The notes under the pieces are model-generated. The model was not told where the DNA came from, searched no databases, and was given only the letters and a program-made list of their open reading frames with translations. From the NCBI RefSeq assembly GCF_000264905.1, contig NW_006763133.1, positions 1,746,329-1,810,328 of the forward strand: 64,000 nt of DNA, in the 5' to 3' direction. Both the position numbers and the translations under genes were made by a program. The first letter of the stretch is position 1. Every line of letters starts with the position of its first letter. Below, piece by piece: positions 43,367-56,095 of this stretch. Source of the DNA: Stereum hirsutum FP-91666 SS1. Its lineage: Eukaryota; Basidiomycota; Agaricomycetes; Russulales; Stereaceae.

Positions 43367-45357
43367 ATGGCAGATCACACAGGCCCTCAGGAGGGCCGAA
43401 GCGCTGAAGTAGGTATGCTTTCATAAATTACATCGAGATATATTTCCGAAAGTGCTAGGCAGTACAGGACGGGCAGAACGTTGGGCAAGGGCACATACTC
43501 CATCGTGAAGGAAGCTTTTCACATCGAATCCGGGACTCGCTACGCCTGCAAAGTTATCAACAAGAAGCTGATTGTAGGCCGGGAGGAAATGGTACGTCTT
43601 AGTCGTTCATATTGTTGCATCAACAGCTCAGCTTCGGAGCAGTTCAGGAACGAAATATCGGTGCTGAATCATATATCTAGCACCCATCCAAACATCGTCA
43701 CCCTTCACGACTACTTCGAGGTACGACGGTCCAGTTCCGAGTCATTCCTACCTCTTTTCTGATCTTTTCTCTTTCAGACTGCCCACAATCTATATCTCTG
43801 TTTTGAACTTTGCACAGGCGGCATGCTTCTCGACGTATTTTCCCGGCGAGGCCGTTACAGAGAACCGTGAGGATTTTGCGACCGTTTGTCCCACACAGTT
43901 CATTAATCAATAATACCCTTCAAACGAGACAGAGATGCTGCCAGACTGATCAAGAATGTACTGTCCACCGTGTCATACATACACAGCCGCGGCATAGTAC
44001 ACGGTGGTAGGCCAGATGTCTTTTCCTTGCCCAGACATGCTCTCACCTTACACAAGACCTCAAGCCGTCAAATCTCTTATTTTTGACTCAGGACGATGAT
44101 TCGGAAATCATGATAGCAGACTTCGGCTTGAGCCGTATAGTCGACGACAATACTTTAGTGGCTATCAACGGTCCGTCTCCCCTCTCTACTTCCCGCACGC
44201 CCATTTCTTCACGAGATTCTCCAGAAATCTGCGGTACACCTGGCGTGAGTGCTGCCTAATCGAGAGTCTGCGTCGGTTTTCTGATCACTATTATTTCGCT
44301 AGTACATGGCGCCCGAAATATTTCAGAAAGGTGGCACATCCGCTGAATATTCAAAATTGACGCTTGTATTGACGTATCTATAGCGGAGTACGGAAAGCCC
44401 GTAGACATATGGGCCATTGGTGTCATAGCATTTTTTATCCTTGGAGGTCAGATATCTCTCCGTATCCCTGGTATCACTTCCTAGTATGGACCTTCTAAAA
44501 GTTACAGACAGGCTATCAACCATTCCGCCGCGACAACGAGAAGGCCGAACAACACGCCGTCGTCACTGGCGACTTCAAATTTCATCCCCGTAAGCCAGCA
44601 TCCTACTCTCACCCATCTTGTCTTAGCCTTCACACTTCGTAGCGGAACCCTGGGAACATGTGTCGGGTACAGCGAAAGACTTTATCACGCTTTGCCTGAC
44701 GCATGACCCCATGAAAAGACCTAAGGCCCTCGAGCTCCTCAATCATCCGTGGCTTACGGCGCCAAATGCGCACTTTCAGAGTGATCCTGCTATGCCTGGG
44801 CAGCCACACGACCTTTTACCGTTCATTCAGAAGGCCACCGTGGAGTGTATGTCTCGGATTCCTTCATCGTTCTACTATGACGTGGACAATGGACCTCATT
44901 ACTTCCCCCTACACAGACCATAGTCTCGTCGAATCACGGAGAAACCCGCAGAGCTCGTCAGCTCCTGCGCATTACCTGTCACCTTCTGCACACGAGTTGT
45001 TCGAGAAGCTTATTATCTATAAGAGAGAGTCTGAGGAGGTACGCCAGCCCTGAACTTTCTTCCTTCCGACGTATGCATTTATAAGGCCGTCGCCATACGT
45101 TAGGATGAAATACTGGTCGGGGTAAATTGCAACCACAACACTACCCTGCTTCCATCACTAACCTCCCGCTGTACCGCACAACAGAGCGCCCAGATACTGC
45201 AGCGACACACCTTTCCTGGGCCGCCTGCTACAAAGCGAAACAAGAAAGGCGCTTCGGAAGTGGAAAAGTTGAGGGAAGAGGACGACATTGCGTCTTCTCA
45301 AGGAAATCTCTCCCTTCAAGATGTCGGCGATCCTTTCCTTACGCCGAAGAGCACATG
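43367..45357 (+). CDS. CaMK-like serine/threonine protein kinase
   Basis: About 410 residues from some 14 short exons joined in phase; the first is 43367-43408. The P-loop is TLGKGTYSIVKEA, the ATP lysine is in RYACKVINKK, helix C is FRNEISVLNHIS, and the hinge region is LCFELCTGGMLLDVF. The catalytic loop reads IVHGDLKPSNLLF, so the usual HRD arginine is Gly. The DFG motif (IADFGLSRIV), APE (YMAPEIFQK) and the F-helix (GKPVDIWAIGVIAFFILG) are present. Family resemblance is to calmodulin-dependent kinases. The C-terminal tail (SPSAHELFEKLIIYKRES, then a basic/acidic end) is unusual and has no clear calmodulin site. Exon joins near 44850 (donor GTGTAT) and 45049 are less certain. Confidence 0.78.
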
Positions 45358-45873
45358 ATCCTCTTCATGCCCGATTTCTGCGAACATGACGCTTACATCT
45401 CTATGCTGATGCTTCTCGCCTTGGTTTGGCACGCTCTGGCCGCCACCAGTACCGCAAGGATGTCGTTATTGTACGAGTATCAGTGGCGTGTGAATTATCT
45501 GGCTCGCTGCCCTTCTATGTTCTTCTGGGATTTACTTCCTTGTTTGCTTCATTTGCTTGTCTGTATCTCTATCTCATTCGGGTGGCACTATACCCTCGCC
45601 GCTTGTACAACCCTACGTCGATCGTCTTCTGCTGCTGCCAACTATGAACATGCTTATTTTTGTATCCTTCCGTCATCCCAGGAACACTTACGATAGTCAG
45701 ACTCAAAGTCGATCCAACGATTGCTGCTGCATAGTGATACAACATTGAACAATATGCCTACATGCACATCCGGAAATGATCGCATGCCATACCTCATCCC
45801 AAAGCCCATACACTTATCAAGCACATCTTGCTCACAAACCTGACCTCCCATAACCATGACCAAGCCTCCTCAC
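45358..45873. other. Convergent region, 3' flanks
   Basis: Follows the kinase stop. A plus-strand frame 45426-45647 encodes a hydrophobic stretch (YVLLGFTSLFASFACLYLYL) but has no start or splice partner, so I do not call a gene. Confidence 0.35.
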
Positions 45874-47579
45874 TCAGTTGCAAGTGCAAGTCGACACGTC
45901 CGCGGTCTGTCCGAACGGACAGGTCCCAGCTATAAACGTGAGTATGCTCTCGTCAGCGTTCCAAACCCACATATGCGATATGTAGCACGACGTACCTGCA
46001 CCGAACGCGATGATTCCAGCGCTAGGCGAACCGAACAACCCGGGATCAACGCCATCCAGCTGTGCGTTGACAACCCCGTTTAACTCTGCGTTCTTCGGAG
46101 CCTTCTGGCAGAACAGCGTGGATGGAACGACACCGTTGATGTTTAGGGCATTCCTTGGGTGCTTGCGGTAGGCTACGGCGTTCGCGATCAAAGCATCCTA
46201 AATAAATTAGTTCGGAGGGGATCAGATCTTGACCGATTCTATGTCTCAGTGCACTTAGGCATAAAGACAACGCACCTTGTTCGTTACGCCAGCGGATTTA
46301 GCAAAGTCAACCATCGCATCGGCATTATCCTGTTGAGCGCAAGCGTCCGCATTAGCCAGAAGACTGTTAATCCCGTCGATTCCCGCGAGCTGAACACAGG
46401 GGTTTCCGGTCGTGATGTCCCCTCCGCTAGCATTGCAGAGGTCCTGCCAGCTCTGTGCGACGGCGCCGAGATCGCTTTGCGCAATCCGTTTGATTATACG
46501 GTCAGATGGGGACCGCTTCGAGCTCCCGGACCCACTAGCGGCACAGGCTGGGGGCGCGGTAGGGGCGGTCTGACGCCTGAGACTGATAGATGGTGGATTG
46601 GATGGTCGTCAGGATGGCGGGAGTGGACGGGAGGGATGTTTCACGGAGATCACTCACTTCGGCGACGACGGAGATCGTTTGCTGCCAGTGGTCGTAGCAC
46701 CGGTGTTGGCGATTCGGGTCTGGCGACGGATGGGTCAACTCAGGTCTCGGTTTGGCGCAGTGTTGAAATGGGGACACTTACATTCGCATCTGCCTGTGTA
46801 TCGCAGGTAACACTGGAGGTGAGAGTGGGTACATGTACTTCCATTGCAGAGATTACATCAGAAGCGCTCACCTTGTGCCGGGCGAGTTCACCAGAGGTAA
46901 AGCAACACAGGTCAAGCCACCCGCACATGGAGTGACTTGGAAGCTGCCGCCGCTGCACTGTGCGAAATCGCCATTGACGCAGGCACTCTCCCCATCCGTG
47001 CAGGGAGAGTCTGCGGTCAAGGTAGCAAACTTGGCGTTCAAAGCCTGTGCGTCGAGACCGTTCTGCTTCGTGAAGGAGGCACGACGTCCGAGATCTCGTT
47101 TACTGGCAGTGGCGCCTGTGCTGGCGATTCTGGCCTATTTGGGGACAAATATAGTGTTAATGCGTGGTTAGGCTCTCGTCGGGGAAGTTGTACTCAGCGT
47201 ACATCAGCATCTGCTTGGGTGTCACAAGTGACACTGTAAATGGATGACCGTGAGTGGTGAACACCATGGATGGGCACTAGACTTCTCACCTTGTCCCAGG
47301 AGAGTTCACCAGCGGCAAAGCAGTGCAGGTCAAACCGCCTGCACATGGAGTGACCTGGAAGCTACCACCACTGCACTGTGCGAAGTCACCGTTGACACAA
47401 GCACTCTCCCCGTCAGTACACGGAGAGTCAGCCGTCAACGTTGCGAATTTTTCGTTCAGAGCCTGCGCGTCGAGGCCGTTCTGTTTGGTGAAGGCGGCCC
47501 GCCGATCAACTGCAGCGGCTGAAGCGAGCGCCGCGAAAGAGAAGGAAAGAATGACGGTGAAGGAAGGAGAGAAATGCAT
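45874..47579 (-). CDS. Secreted protein with two CBM19-like modules and a helical domain
   Basis: About 411 residues, eight exons. Exon 1 (47579-47290) holds the signal peptide (FTVILSFSFAALASAAA), a Kex2-like RR site and the first module; exon 2 is 47233-47203. Exon 3 (47134-46872) repeats the same cassette. Each module reads AFTKQNGLDAQALN or ASFTKQNGLDAQALN, then ACVNGDFAQCSGGSFQVTPC and LTC-ALPLVNSPGT, then SVTCDTQADA on the next small exon. This is the pattern of fungal CBM19-like chitin-binding domains. After a Thr/Lys linker with more basic sites, an Ala-rich helical domain follows (QSWQDLCNASGGD, LLANADACAQQDNADAMVDF) and a short Cys tail (TCPFGQTADVSTCTCN). A TATAAAA lies 140 bases before the ATG. 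Likely cell wall or extracellular. Confidence 0.75.
46872..47579 (-). repeat. Intragenic duplication of the CBM19-like exon cassette
   Basis: Bases 47290-47500 and 46872-47090 encode almost the same protein while differing at many third codon positions. The following small exons (47233-47203 and its counterpart near 46820) are duplicated with them. Confidence 0.75.
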
Positions 47580-47718
47580 GGCGATGCTAGGGATGGTATG
47601 AAGGAAAGGAGCGACCAAGCGCAGCTGAATGAAAGGCGAATAGATGGAAGAGAGCAACCAGGCTCAGGAAGTCGTGAATGAGGTGGATCCTGAGAAGCAT
47701 GTCTTGAGGGAATGTCAA

Positions 47719-47725
47719 TTTTATA
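47719..47725 (-). promoter_or_regulatory. TATA box of the CBM19-like gene
   Basis: TATAAAA on the minus strand, 140 bases before the start codon at 47579. Confidence 0.45.
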
Positions 47726-48687
47726 CTGTGCAGGGAGTCGATATGCAGGATAGGAGCGGCTTGTGGCGATGTGATCAGACAAAACGGGAGAGACGATAGG
47801 TCCTGTTCTCTGCCACTACGAGATCCGATTGATGGTAGATGAACAAGTCAAGCGAATTTGAGAGATAGATGAGAGTACACGGAAACGGGCAGAGCCAACA
47901 GCCCCAAACAGGCACCGCGGAGATGAGTTTGGACCATAAAGAAAGTCGGGAAGGTCAGCGATCCAGTTAGCAGTGAGTGAAGTGTCCCAGGACTGTGACA
48001 AACAGACAGAGGATCTAGAGGCGGTACGGTTTTCAAGATGCACACCCTATGAACATCCAATGATCTTTGGCTTTCGAATTGAGTATATTCCAGCCTGTAA
48101 TGTCCATGGATAATTACCGTTAACGTCTGGAAATCTGGCTCCTTCGTGATCCGAATTAGCCGTGTCACGGTGCGACCGCATCAAAGACGCAAGAGGGGTT
48201 GATGGAGGTTGATGGTGCCCAGGGGTCACCGGTCAAGTCACATAGACAGAGTCTCAAGAGAGCACAATGCGCTCATGAAATGCGTAGATTCTCCATGACA
48301 ATGGACAGGATCCGGATATACCAGAACGAGTCGAGATGGTACTTATTCGCTGCATTCCTGGAAGCTAGGTACTGTCAGTGGTTCGGCACTCCCAGGTCAA
48401 AACAGAGACGATGAGCACGAGTTATGAAGACAGATGGCAGCAACGCGCCTTTCGTTATAAGGATATTTGGGTGGCTCCAGAGGGTTTGCGGTATAGGTGG
48501 AGTTCGAACCACGACCGAACTTTGCGGGCGCCTTCTCGGACAAAGCCGATTGAGCTCATCACGTGGCTTCATGAAAACAGACGCGACTTTTCGTGAATTT
48601 GCAGAAGTCAAGAAAATCCAGTAGCATAACCTGCCAGTCTGCTTGCTTGACACACTCATCGACTGGGCGCCGTACTTTCCCTCAACA
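47726..48687. other. Divergent intergenic region
   Basis: About 960 bases between the CBM19-like gene and UTP21. No gene supported. The minus-strand frame at 48375-48848 is the antisense of UTP21 exon 1. Confidence 0.4.
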
Positions 48688-51600
48688 ATGGTTGCGGCAA
48701 CCGTCTCTATTGTCTCTGATGACGAACGAAGTCCCCCTCCCCGCAAACGCATTCGACCCCTTACCTCCGACGCAAAAACCAAGCAGAGCACAAGTGCAAG
48801 CTCTCCCCAACTATACGCCCCATTCCGTGCTCTCGGTATAATCACCAATCATGTACCAATCGTTGTCCAAACTCGGTCGTTCAAAGGAGCTACAGAGGGC
48901 CCCAAAATTCATCTCCTAACATGTCTAGGAAGGTCATGGGCTTTATGGGAAGGCGGAAAGATGAGCCTTCTGTTTGCTGGTAAGTAAGTGCTATCTATCC
49001 CTATATCCTGGGTGCTCTATGAACGAATATGAATGCATGCGGCTTGTCTCCAGGACCTGATTCAGGAGACACTATCTCCAGTATGGTCATGGACGGCGAT
49101 GCGGTATGGGTGGCGTCTGGACCTAATGCGATTAAGTATGCTCGAGGAAAGGAGGTGTGTTTTCAACATATCGTCGCGACGCGCATAAATTGACTATTTA
49201 CAAGGTTTCTCGCCTATCTGACCCACTCGGAGCACCCCTTGCTTCCCTCTTAGTATTTGGGCCACAATTGCTCGCTCTCACCGCGGATGGTCGACGGCTG
49301 CTCGTCTGGGATACAGCCCAAGAAGGTAGTCAATCAGTGTTGGCAATGTAGATGTTTCCTCACGAACCTTACCTGCAACAGAATTCGACCACCAGATCCA
49401 ATTTGATGAAGGCTTCACTGCAACACACATACTGCACCCTGCAACGTATCTGAACAAGATTATTGTAGCAAGCAGTGGTGGAGATCTACAACTATGGAAC
49501 ATCAGAACCCAGTAAGAAATAGTGTCACTCATATCGACGACCAGCTTCACATCTGACTTTGACGCTCCAGAAATTGCATACACAAATTTTCATCGTCGAA
49601 CCTTCTAATTGGATCCTCATCTACCGCGCCCACCGCCATAACCTCCATCGCACAATCTCCCGCCATCGACGTATTAGCGGTTGGGTTTGCTTCCGGCGAA
49701 ATATCAGTGTATGATATCAGAGCGGATGAGCGTCTCATGCGCATCTTTATGCGCGAGGGCAGTGTTCGAGCCATAAGTTTCAGGTCTGGTACGTTCGGCT
49801 TCCTCGGTCTCACCCCAAGCCACACGCATGCAACTCATCATTCTTGGTCTCCAAAGATGGTCAGCCCATCCTCGCTTCTGCATCGGAAACCGGCCACATA
49901 TCCTTGTGGGATCTCAGTGCCAATGGTCGGCTATTACACACCGTTCGTGGTGCACATGATAGCGGGATTACAGCTCTGGAATGGGTACCAGGACAACCCG
50001 TGCTGATCAGTTCGGGGGAGGACAACAGTGTGAAGGTACGGATCAGTTGACATGGATAATCACTCGCTAAGCTCACTCATCTTGAATGGTATAGCAATGG
50101 TTGTTTGATTCACCAACGGCTCCCCCTCGATTACTCAAGTTTCGGTCGGGACATCATGCGCCACCACATCTTATACGGTACTATGGTGAGGACGGCAAGC
50201 AACTGTTGACCGCATCGAGAGACCGGAGCTTGCGTTGTACATCCATCGTTCGCGATTCTAGATCGTTTGAGCTCTCTCAGGGTCTGTCCTCCTTTGACCC
50301 CTACTTCACTGGATCGTTCGTTGACTCCAGAATATTGCAGGCTCCCTCTCAAAAAAAGCGTCCACGTTATCAGTGCCCATCGCGTCCTTGAAACTCCCGT
50401 CCATCACGTCCATATCGTTCTCTACAACAAGATGGAAGGACTGGGACGACATCATGACCGCTCATACTGACGAGACGTTCGCGAGAACGTGGAGCATGCT
50501 GCAAAAGAAGAAGGGCAACCATGCTCTGGGTCTTGCGGATGGGAGCAAGAAAACTACTGTCGGCTCAGTTAAGGTCGGTCGGCCTCTGTCTCCAATCAAA
50601 CTACACGCATTCATCTATTCTCAATAGGCCGTATGCGTATCAGCTTGTGGCAACTTTGGCCTCGGTAGTTCGTCGACTGGCGCTATCGTGATGTGGAACA
50701 TGCAGTCTGGGATGCAACGCAAGACGTTCAATGTAGGGCCTTGCCCACCGGACGCTGCCAGTCGGTTCCGTCCACAGAGCGGGAAGAAAAAGGCCGAGGA
50801 GCGATGTGTGACAGGCCTCGCAACTGACGCCTTGAACCGAGTCGTTATTGCTAGCACACTGGACGGAACACTTAACGCACGTTGTCTCCGACTCCTTTCG
50901 CTGAATATGTGTACTAACATTGTACTCTGACAGTTCTTCGATTTCCACACCACAAAACTAGAGCATACTCTGACCCTTCAGACAGCCATCGTATCAATAG
51001 CTTTGCAAAGAAATAGCGGCCTGCTCGCTCTGACCTGCGATGACCTGGTCGTCCGCCTGGTCGACATCGAGACACGCAAAGTCGTCCGTGAATTTACTGG
51101 ATTTGTTGGACGTATCTTGGACCTTGTGCGTGTCATCGCCTCCTTTCTTCTCTATACGCAATTACTCAAAAACATTCTGTCTATCACAGACGTTCTCCCC
51201 TGATTCACGATGGCTCATCACAACATCACTCGATTCTGTCATCCGAACTTTCGACATCCCTACTGGACGGCTCATCGATGCTTTCCGCACCACCAGTGTG
51301 GCCACGAGTGTCTCGTTCTCTCCTACAGGCGATTTTCTGGCGACTTCCCACGTAGACAGCGTAGGGGTGTTCCTCTGGTTAGTGAAAAAGTATGCTGTCC
51401 TGTCTCTTACATCTTGCTCACGAAACATGGGCGTTACAGGGCCAACCGTGCACAATACACAGACGTGTCGTACCGCAGCATGAAGGAGGAGGACATCCAG
51501 GATGTTGCTCTTCCTGTCATGCAGGGCGAAGGTGACGCGGAAGCTGATGGTAAGTGTTTCTTTGTCTTCCATCGAATATCCAAATTCTCACTACTTATAT

Positions 51601-52435
51601 CCATCTTCAGCTCTGGAAGGTCTCTCCGCCCTCACGGTACAGGAGACACCTCAAGATCTCTTTAGTAGTCCATCAAACCTGGATGGAGACCTCGTCACAC
51701 TTACGCTCCTGCCCCGCTCCCGATGGCAGACATTACTTAACCTAGAAGTCATCCAGGTATGTCTGCCTATCATCGTATTTCCTATTCCAGCGTGCTCACA
51801 CGACGCTCTCAATAGCAACGGAATAAGCCCAAAGATCCACCAAAACCGCCTGAACAAGCGCCCTTCTTCCTGCCCACACTGCCGGGGGTGGAGCACCGCT
51901 TCGCCATCGACCAAAAGCAAGAGTCGCAGTCGAATAAAACAACGAGAAGACTCGATAAAATCGCTGCGGAGACTGAGAGCGTCTTCCTCAAGAAACTTGC
52001 CGAAGCCGATCCTCAGGGCAACCGTGAGTGCTCTTTCTTCGATCTGTTTCCGCCCACCAGTCTTTTTTCTGGCGAATTCTGGTGATAGACGCTGAGACAC
52101 ATACGTTTGATCTAGACGAAGAATTCTTCACCTACGCCAAATCGCTCTCCCCCGCTGCCGTCGACCTCGAACTGCGCTCGCTCGTCACCCTCGACGTCCT
52201 CCACTCCTTCATCCATGCACTCACCCAGCGTCTACGCTCACATCGCGATTTCGAAGCCGTCCAGACCTACCTGAACGTCTTCACACGCATGCATGGCGAT
52301 GTTTTGATCGAGAATGCGGAGCTAAGAGGAGAGCTGGAGATGCTGCTGAAGGTGCAGAAGAAGGAGAGCGAGAGGGTGTTGGAGTTGATTGCGTCGTCGT
52401 TGGGGACGTTGGCTTTTGTTAGGGATACGTTGTGA
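48688..52435 (+). CDS. UTP21: U3 snoRNP protein Utp21 (WDR36 homologue)
   Basis: Utp21 is a nucleolar WD-repeat protein of the small-subunit processome, needed for 18S rRNA maturation. Roughly 950 residues are spread over many exons, split by short introns. The N-terminus is basic (RSPPPRKRIRPL), then tandem WD blades: SLLFAGPDSGDTISSMVMDG, DGRRLLVWDTAQE, IIVASSGGDLQLWNIRTQ, ISLWDLSANGRLLHTVRGAH, ALEWVPGQPVLISSGEDNSV, DSVIRTFDIPTGRLIDAFRT. The C-terminal Utp21 domain begins around the plus-strand segment ending in EHRFAIDQKQES, includes DKIAAETESVFLKKLAEAD, and ends ELIASSLGTLAFVRDTL. It starts at the ATG at 48688, after a CAACA context, and is divergent from the CBM19-like gene. Confidence 0.85.
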
Positions 52436-52673
52436 TGTGGCATCTTCTCTATGTCATAATATAGAGAGATGTTTGAGGCTATCACATGGTGATGTATATG
52501 GACGTATGAATAGTATGCTGTCTGTGTACAATGCTGACAAAACTAGGATTCGCTACACTTCGAGAAATTAAGGCTACATGCGAGAAAGAAATGAAGGGTA
52601 ATTAATCCACCATCGGCCTAGAGATCCTCATCAGCATCGCTCTTTCGCACAATTGACAAAATAAACAGGGTAC

Positions 52674-54123
52674 TTACGCGACATCATCTATCCGTCCTTG
52701 TGGAAGTACCGTGTGCCACACATTCGCAAACAACTCCTCCTGCCCACAAGACGTCTCCAACAGGATGTTCCGCGCCTTGCATACATTGAGGAAAGCCTTC
52801 CATCCAACCGACTCCTTCGTGGGTACCATCTCCGGCAGCATGTCCATCAACTTGTCCGGCGAGCCTACGAACGCCATACGAACCCTGCTCAGCGGCAGCG
52901 GCTCGGCGATCTTCCCCTCTCGCCCAGTCAAAGCCGATATCTCCGGCTCATTCTTCCCAGCCAATGCGAGAGCGTTCAGGGTCTTCTCCAGAGAAAGGTC
53001 ATTAGCGACGGCGATAGGACATCCTTCGAGTGTGACAGAGCGGAGCGAAGGACACCTGAACGGAAAGAGATAGCTGAGGTAATGAAGCATCTGGTTGAAC
53101 AGCGCGCCCTCAACGCGACAGGTGACGGTCAACTCGACCATGTTGGGGCACAGGTGGAGGGCGGTCCAGAGTACGATGGGCGTCACGATCCCGAGGCGGT
53201 GGATGTTCTCGCCGTGCTGTGTGATCATTTGTTCGCCGTTCTCGACGATCGTTTGGTCCGGCCAGCTATTGTCGTCCGCGATGAACGTTCGGAGGGAAGG
53301 CATGTCCCATTCTTCCGTGATCTCAGGAACGTAGATGCGGGTGAAGATGAGGGTGTGGAGGCGCGGGAAGGACATCTTCACCGGGCGGTAGTTATAAGAT
53401 GGCCTTCTTGTGAGCGTGAGCCAGAGTGTCTCGAGGAAGTCTGACAAAGGAGCCAGAGTGCTGAGAGCGAGAGAGAGATCACATGTGAGCTCGAGCCTGC
53501 GCAGATTCGGAAATGCAGCAGGGGCCAGATCGAGAGGCGAGGCAAGCACGCTAGAAAACGTGGAGATGTTTGGACAGTGGCTGAAGACCGTGTGGAGGGC
53601 GGCAGTATGGAGTGCTGTCCAAGATTGACCACAGTCGACGAGACGAAGCTCAAGCCTACGAGTCCACCACCCAAGTCCAGTAGAGTCCGAAAAGATCTGC
53701 CTGTCCAGGAGACTGGCGAGAGCGAGGATTTGTTCTGAGTGGCGAATGAAGATGAATCTAACGAGTGTGCTATGATTGATACCGCTGCTGTCCCGTGTAA
53801 GAAAATGAGTAGACTCACTCGAATGAAGTTTGTTCCGCGTATTGACGGAACGCTTTGCAAACCTGACTGATAGCTAGTCTGGTCTGTAGGAGTTTGTGAT
53901 AGCTAGCTTGCGAGCAGCGGCCAGAGACGTCCCGGGTGAACGCGATGACATCTTCCTCGTTGGAATCGGCAAACACAGTGGGAAAGCTGGGGCATGCTTG
54001 AGAGACTATTTCGAGCCATATTTCTGCAGGTAAAGTCCAGTAGGTTGTCTTGCCAGTCAACAATAGTGCTGAAGCCTTGTCGGCGTGGCGTGCTCGAGAA
54101 AGAACGTCGATGGAGTTCGGCAT
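52674..54123 (-). CDS. F-box protein
   Basis: Two exons (54123 to about 53821, and about 53749 to 52674) join in phase (GA plus A) by donor GTGAGT and acceptor CGTTAG. The F-box-like start is YWTLPAEIWLEIVSQACPSF at residue ~28. Leucine-rich strands follow (FPNLRRLELTCDLSLALST, SFPRLHTLIFTRIYVPEI, CPNMVELTVTCRV, CPSLRSVTLEGCPIA), about 450 residues in total. Predicted SCF substrate adaptor, target unknown. The stop TAA at 52674-52676 overlaps a perfect donor (GTAAGT): if spliced, the protein would continue into a short tail. Confidence 0.75.
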
Positions 54124-54681
54124 AGAGTTGTATGAAGGGTATCGTTGACCAGTCAGGTGGGTATGATATTAGTTCGAGATTAAATGATATATAAACTGAG
54201 GAGAACGACGGTGAGGTTTCACAAGAGAGATGGGAGGTAAGAGAAAGAGGACAAGAAGATGGTCGTGGTCGTGCCACAAGAAGCGGTGGCGGGAACTTCC
54301 TTCAACCTCTCCGACTTATCTCGGACTTCCGACGTGACCATCATTCGACATGCTAACGACATGGCTGCCAATTTCGGATCTCACCCTGCCCGAAACACGC
54401 TCAGAATTTTGCCCAGAATATTCACTGTCGACACCCCTGTAGGTTCCATGGATGAAAATACCTCCAGCTGAGCTCCGATATTCGTAGTTGACGCGAAATA
54501 TTTGCGTGCTCAGGCGACTTGTTCACGACATGCAACCCACGGCCGTGGCGGACGGAATCCCGTCCCGCTGCTACGAACGCTGGTCCCGACAAATATACAC
54601 ACCCTTTCGACGATTCGACATCGGCCATCTTCTTTTACTCGACCAGCATCCAAAGCTTTCCTGTCCTACTCAGTTCCCTCG
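54124..54681. other. Divergent promoter region
   Basis: About 560 bases between the F-box gene and the SDR gene; no gene seen. A pyrimidine-rich leader precedes the SDR ATG. Confidence 0.4.
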
Positions 54682-55852
54682 ATGTCCGTCTTCAACTCGT
54701 CCAGATTGCTCGGCAAGACTGTTCTCCTTACAGGAGCCAGTGCAGGTATCGGTGCTGTGAGTGGTTCCTCTGTTTATCTGCGATATACGAGACTAAAGAA
54801 AAAATATGATCAGGCTACCGCCATCCTGTTTGCTAGGGTAAGCGCTCTCGGTGTTGTGTACATCATCGCGCAAAACATAACGATGTGGTACAGGCAGGTT
54901 CCAACTTGATCCTCCTCGCCCGCCGAACGGACGCCTTGAAGACCGTCGCCGAAGCCGCAGCCGCCGCGCACAAAGAATCCGGTGCTACCCAAGGTGGAAA
55001 AATCGCTACCATCCAGTTTGATGTCGCAGACAAGGCACAGGTCGCTTCACTATTCGACAAGATCCCACAGGACCTCCGTAACATCGATATCCTCGGTGTG
55101 TCTCCGCCGTCCGCGTTATCTCCCTCGTAATATTCAATGCTGAGATGTCGATGTGTTGCAGTGAACAATGCTGGATTTGTGCACGGTGTGGACAAAGTCG
55201 GATCTATCGCAGATGCTGATATCGAGGCGATGTTTGCCACCAACGTGCTCGGTCTGATCTCCATCACACAACTTCTCGTCAGACGTGCGCTTTTTTTCCT
55301 TCAGCATGTCTCCAAATTCCCCTTTTCTAAGGACATGGCTCGTATAGATTTCAAGGAGAGAAATGCCGGGCACGTCATCAACCTTGGTTCCGTTGCTGGT
55401 CGTGAGCCGTACCAAGGAGGAAGCATCTACTGCGCCACCAAGCATGCTGTCAGGTCCTTCGGCACCTCTTTGATGAAGGAGCTCTACGACACCCCCATCC
55501 GAGTCAGCGAGGTCCAACCAGGTGAGTCTACCCGCATATCCATATTTTACTCCACCGAAGATCCTCATGTATATTCTCAGGCTTGGTTGAGACCGAATTC
55601 TCCGTTGTTCGCTTCCGTGGGGACAAGTCTGCAGCGGACAAAGTTTACCAGGGTCTCGATCCTTGTGAGTGGTGTCCTCAATTATCCTCGGGCGTCGAAT
55701 ACTTACAAAAACGAAATCATATAGTGACCCCTCAGGACATCGCCGAAGAGATCGTCTGGGTCGCCTCTCGTCCACCTCACGTTAACATCGCCGAGCTTTT
55801 CGTCCTACCCGTTAGCCAGGCCAGCCCAACGCTGGTCCACCGTGGAAACTAA
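54682..55852 (+). CDS. Short-chain dehydrogenase/reductase (YMR226C/YdfG-like)
   Basis: It is an NAD(P)(H)-dependent oxidoreductase of the classical SDR family. Seven exons are joined in phase, about 270 residues. Motifs are the cofactor Gly motif VLLTGASAGIGAATAILFAR, an Arg after the second strand (LILLARRTDAL) that suggests NADP(H), the NNAG motif (VNNAGFVHGVDKVG), LGSVAGREPYQGGSIYCATK with the catalytic Ser, Tyr and Lys, and PGLVETEF. The sequence resembles the fungal NADP-dependent 3-hydroxy acid (serine) dehydrogenases. The substrate is not settled by the sequence. Introns are 50-70 nt with good GT-AG ends; the second exon is only 24 nt. Confidence 0.87.
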
Positions 55853-56095
55853 TCGGGGAGCTGGAAGCCCAGGCGAGCAGTCTAACAGAAAAGATGTATT
55901 CTTACCGCACAATATTATCGTGTATCTGTCTGTCGATGGATGAAACAACCAGTGTAGAATTTACATTATCGAGGGAAGTAAAGAGAATCCAAGACTGTCA
56001 TTATATAGATAGATGAGTAGCAAAACGTGACGAGGGCGTAAACAAACGAGTAAGGAGTGACTATGGATATAAAATGTACTAATATAAGTACTGGA

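Noticed and set aside
45426..45647. Hydrophobic plus-strand frame after the kinase
   Set aside because: No start codon or splice partner; lies in the 3' flank.
48375..48848. Minus-strand frame of 157 codons
   Set aside because: Antisense of the first exon of UTP21, with no motif.
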